A program made the position numbers and the translations under genes. 64,000 bases of DNA from Betaproteobacteria bacterium MOLA814 (GTDB lineage Bacteria > Pseudomonadota > Gammaproteobacteria > Burkholderiales > Burkholderiaceae_C), in the NCBI GenBank assembly GCA_000496475.1, contig AYMW01000003.1, positions 156,475 through 220,474 of the forward strand. Direction: 5' to 3'. Each line of letters starts with the position of its first letter. The first letter of the stretch is position 1. Below the pieces are notes generated by a model. That model did not search any database, had not been told where the DNA came from, and saw only the letters and a list, made by a program, of their open reading frames with translations. Below are positions 61,789-64,000 of this stretch, piece by piece.

Positions 61789-63594
61789 ATGGCTTCTGTC
61801 ACCCACACCGTTGGTTTCAGCCAAGTTGAAAACCATTTGTTTGAGGTGCAACTGCGCATCACCAAGCCGGCCAAACAACAACTGCTGAGCTTGCCAGTTT
61901 GGATTGCCGGTAGCTACTTGATACGTGAATTTTCCGGCCAGCTACAAGGCCTTGAGGCCTCGCAGGGCCGCATTGCATGCCCTGTTAAGCAACGCAGTAA
62001 AAATGAGTGGGTGGTCAGCACCAACGCCAGCACACCGCTGGTGGTACGTTTTGCGGTGTATGCCTTTGATGCCTCTGTGAGAACGGCCTTCCTGGACCAG
62101 ACCAGGGGCTTTTTTAACCCCACCAGCCTGTGCCTGCGCGTTGCTGGTCAGACCGGAACAACACAGCGCTTGGTCATCACCAAGCCTGCGCAAGCACACT
62201 GCTCTACATGGCGAGTTTCTACTGCCTTGAAGCCCGGTGCGGTGGATGCACGCGGCTACGGCAGCTACACCGCAGCCAACTACGACATGTTGGCAGACTC
62301 GCCAGTGACGTTGGGTGATTTTTGGCGCGGACAATTTACCCTGCGCGGAGTACCCCACCAGTTTGTAGTCACTGGCATGGGCAGCGCCACGCAAGCTGGC
62401 TTTGACCACAAGCGGCTCATGGCTGACACCAAACGTATTTGCGAAACAGAAATGGCTTTGTGGCATGGCGCCAGTGCCAAAGCCACGCCACTGCCATTTG
62501 ACCGCTATGTGTTTATGTTGCATGCCAGCGGTAACGGTTACGGTGGGCTAGAGCACCAATTCAGCACCGCACTTATTTGCCCGCGAGCGCACCTGCCGCA
62601 GCTAGACACCGCCAACCCAACTGCGATGTCGCCTGGGTCGCCCATTTCAGCCAGCGATGGCTACACGCAGCTGTTGGGGCTGATCAGCCACGAGTATTTC
62701 CATACGTGGAACGTGAAGCGCATGCGCCCAAGCGAGTTGGCCACCATCCATTACGACAGCGAAAACTACACCGAATTGCTATGGTTCTTTGAGGGCTTTA
62801 CCAGCTACTATGACGACCTTATCCTTCAGCGGGCTGGCATTATTTCACGTGACACCTACTTGGAGTTGATCGCTAAAACCATGAACCAAGTGGCGCAAAC
62901 GCCAGGTCGCTTGGTACAAAGCGTGGCACAGGCCAGTTTTGATGCCTGGGTCAAGTACTACCGTATCAACGAAAACACACCCAACGCCACCGTCAGCTAC
63001 TACACCAAGGGCTCATTGGTTGCGCTGTGCTTGGACCTGAGTTTGCGAAGCGCATCTGACTCTCACACCACGCTAGACGACCTCATGCGCAGTTTATGGG
63101 TCATCACCACTGGTGGACCCATGCGTGAACGTGATATCACTGCTGCGCTGGTGCAACTGGGCTATCCGGATATAGCCAAACAGCTGCAAGCGTGGGTACA
63201 CAGCACCAGCGCTTTACCAGTCGCCTCGCTGTTGAGCGCGTTTGGCGTCAAGCAACACCGCACAACGCCTACCACAGCGCAATACCTTGGCATGCGTGTT
63301 GCCCAGACCAACGGCCTGCGCATCAGCCATGTGCAGCGCGGCAGCGCTGCTGAAACAGCCGGTTTTGCCAGCGGCGACGAGTGGTTGGCTGTAACGGTGG
63401 GTGGGCAGTCTTGGCGAGTCATGTCTCTTGACGAGGTAACGACGTGGCTGGCGCAGAGCGCTGAGGTGCAAGCCTTGGTCAACCGTGACGGGCAAATCAT
63501 CACACTGGACTTGCACATGCCCGTCACACCCGCTGCACAGTTGCATACACTTCACACGGTTGATGCCACGCTGCTGAAGCATTGGTTGCACTAA
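61789..63594 (+). CDS. M61 family peptidase (glycyl aminopeptidase-like) with PDZ domain
   Basis: 601 residues. The zinc site is ISHEYFHTWNVKRMRP (HExxH) with the third ligand glutamate in WFFEGFTSYYDD, as in M61 metalloproteases related to Sphingomonas glycyl aminopeptidase. N-terminal beta-domain (HLFEVQLRITKPAKQQLLSLPVWIAGSYLIREFSG) and a C-terminal PDZ-like segment near 500-560 (SHVQRGSAAETAGFASGDEWLAV). No signal peptide is obvious, so a cytoplasmic location is likely. dsbC is 23 bases upstream. Confidence 0.93.
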   Translation: MASVTHTVGFSQVENHLFEVQLRITKPAKQQLLSLPVWIAGSYLIREFSGQLQGLEASQGRIACPVKQRSKNEWVVSTNASTPLVVRFAVYAFDASVRTAFLDQTRGFFNPTSLCLRVAGQTGTTQRLVITKPAQAHCSTWRVSTALKPGAVDARGYGSYTAANYDMLADSPVTLGDFWRGQFTLRGVPHQFVVTGMGSATQAGFDHKRLMADTKRICETEMALWHGASAKATPLPFDRYVFMLHASGNGYGGLEHQFSTALICPRAHLPQLDTANPTAMSPGSPISASDGYTQLLGLISHEYFHTWNVKRMRPSELATIHYDSENYTELLWFFEGFTSYYDDLILQRAGIISRDTYLELIAKTMNQVAQTPGRLVQSVAQASFDAWVKYYRINENTPNATVSYYTKGSLVALCLDLSLRSASDSHTTLDDLMRSLWVITTGGPMRERDITAALVQLGYPDIAKQLQAWVHSTSALPVASLLSAFGVKQHRTTPTTAQYLGMRVAQTNGLRISHVQRGSAAETAGFASGDEWLAVTVGGQSWRVMSLDEVTTWLAQSAEVQALVNRDGQIITLDLHMPVTPAAQLHTLHTVDATLLKHWLH

Positions 63595-63690
63595 AAATTG
63601 TGCGCCACAGCGGCTGACGCTACCACTGCTTGCTTTGATCAAACAGTCGGCTTGTACAAACACCAAACGCCGGCAGTCAAGACTCATGTG

Positions 63691-64000
63691 TCATCGCTTG
63701 TCGATGACGCGCTTGGCTTTGCCCATGCTACGCTCGACACCACCACAGGGCTGCAACACCACAGTGATGCTGCTGCCTACAAACGTTTTTACATCCTGCG
63801 CCAGCGCGGCGGCGCCAGCCAAGGCATCCTGGCTGTTGTGTGATTGATTGGGTGCAACCTCTACATGGACAGATAAGCAATCCAAATGGCCTTCTTTGGT
63901 GAGCACGCACTGGTAGTGCGGCGCCAGCATGGCTTGTTTAAGAATCAACTCCTCGATTTGCGTAGGAAATACGTTGACCCCCCTCACAATCATCATGTCG
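63691..64000 (-). CDS. paaK: Phenylacetate-CoA ligase, C-terminal part
   Basis: The gene leaves the window at the right edge; about 103 C-terminal residues are visible. The block DMMIVRGVNVFPTQIEELIL is the A8-type hinge of phenylacetate-CoA ligases and related adenylating enzymes, and GSSITVVLQPCGGVERSMGKAKRVIDKR is the usual end with the catalytic lysine. PaaK makes phenylacetyl-CoA for the aerobic paa ring-cleavage route. Other paa genes, if present, lie outside. Confidence 0.88.
   Translation of the reverse strand, partial: DMMIVRGVNVFPTQIEELILKQAMLAPHYQCVLTKEGHLDCLSVHVEVAPNQSHNSQDALAGAAALAQDVKTFVGSSITVVLQPCGGVERSMGKAKRVIDKR

Overview
The window looks like a chromosomal segment of a betaproteobacterium of the order Burkholderiales, probably Comamonadaceae or a close relative. 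This rests on gene content and order (glyA-nrdR, the rib operon running into nusB, tolQRA, dusB-fis-purH, rubredoxin/thiD-like/hemL, pyrR-pyrB-pyrC', ruvX-yqgE) and on protein wording. No rRNA is present, so the placement is an inference. Most of the window is dense, ordinary core genome. One region, 34.7-42.7 kb, is clearly accessory.

Layout. 0-14.3 kb: the end of lpxH, a lytic transglycosylase, glyA behind a ZTP riboswitch, nrdR, a minor-pilin block (fimT-, pilV-, pilW- and pilX-like, without pilY1 or pilE), the riboflavin genes (ribD, riboflavin synthase, ribBA, ribH), nusB, an aminotransferase, ybgC and tolQRA. 14.4-22.4 kb: an RND efflux pair, then dnaE on the minus strand. 22.5-29.9 kb: a complete minus-strand thiosulfate-oxidation (sox) locus, soxR-C-D-Y-Z-A-X-B, with hairpin terminators between some of its genes. 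30-34.6 kb: a queuosine-precursor transporter, a lipoprotein, a renalase-like oxidoreductase, gluQ, trmB and a small GIY-YIG-like protein.

34,707-42,667: a 7.9-kb integrated element in tRNA-Arg(CCT), bounded by a 61-bp direct repeat of the 3' part of that tRNA gene. It carries a tyrosine integrase, a polymerase-like gene broken by three in-frame stop codons, two paralogous exported Sel1-repeat proteins, a DoxX-family membrane protein, three copies of a ~140-bp intergenic repeat (two of them just upstream of the Sel1 genes), short helically spaced AGGTA repeats inside both ends, a pentanucleotide tandem repeat, a cluster of hairpins, and remnants of a phage terminase and an IS3-type transposase. 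This is the least explained part of the window.

42.9-64 kb: an FkbM methyltransferase, a copper-chaperone pair, a glutathione S-transferase, plsC-like acyltransferase, the pyr genes (with a dihydroorotase homologue that has lost its zinc histidines), ruvX-yqgE, a photolyase, rubredoxin (a 57-residue gene), thiD-like, hemL, a small unknown gene, purH, fis, dusB, a YqaA-like membrane protein, ychF, an FAD monooxygenase, dsbC, an M61 peptidase and the end of a phenylacetate-CoA ligase.

Together the genes suggest a free-living aerobe that oxidises reduced sulfur compounds as a supplementary energy source and makes its own riboflavin, pyrimidines, purines and haem. The presence of a ZTP riboswitch on glyA ties one-carbon metabolism to folate status.
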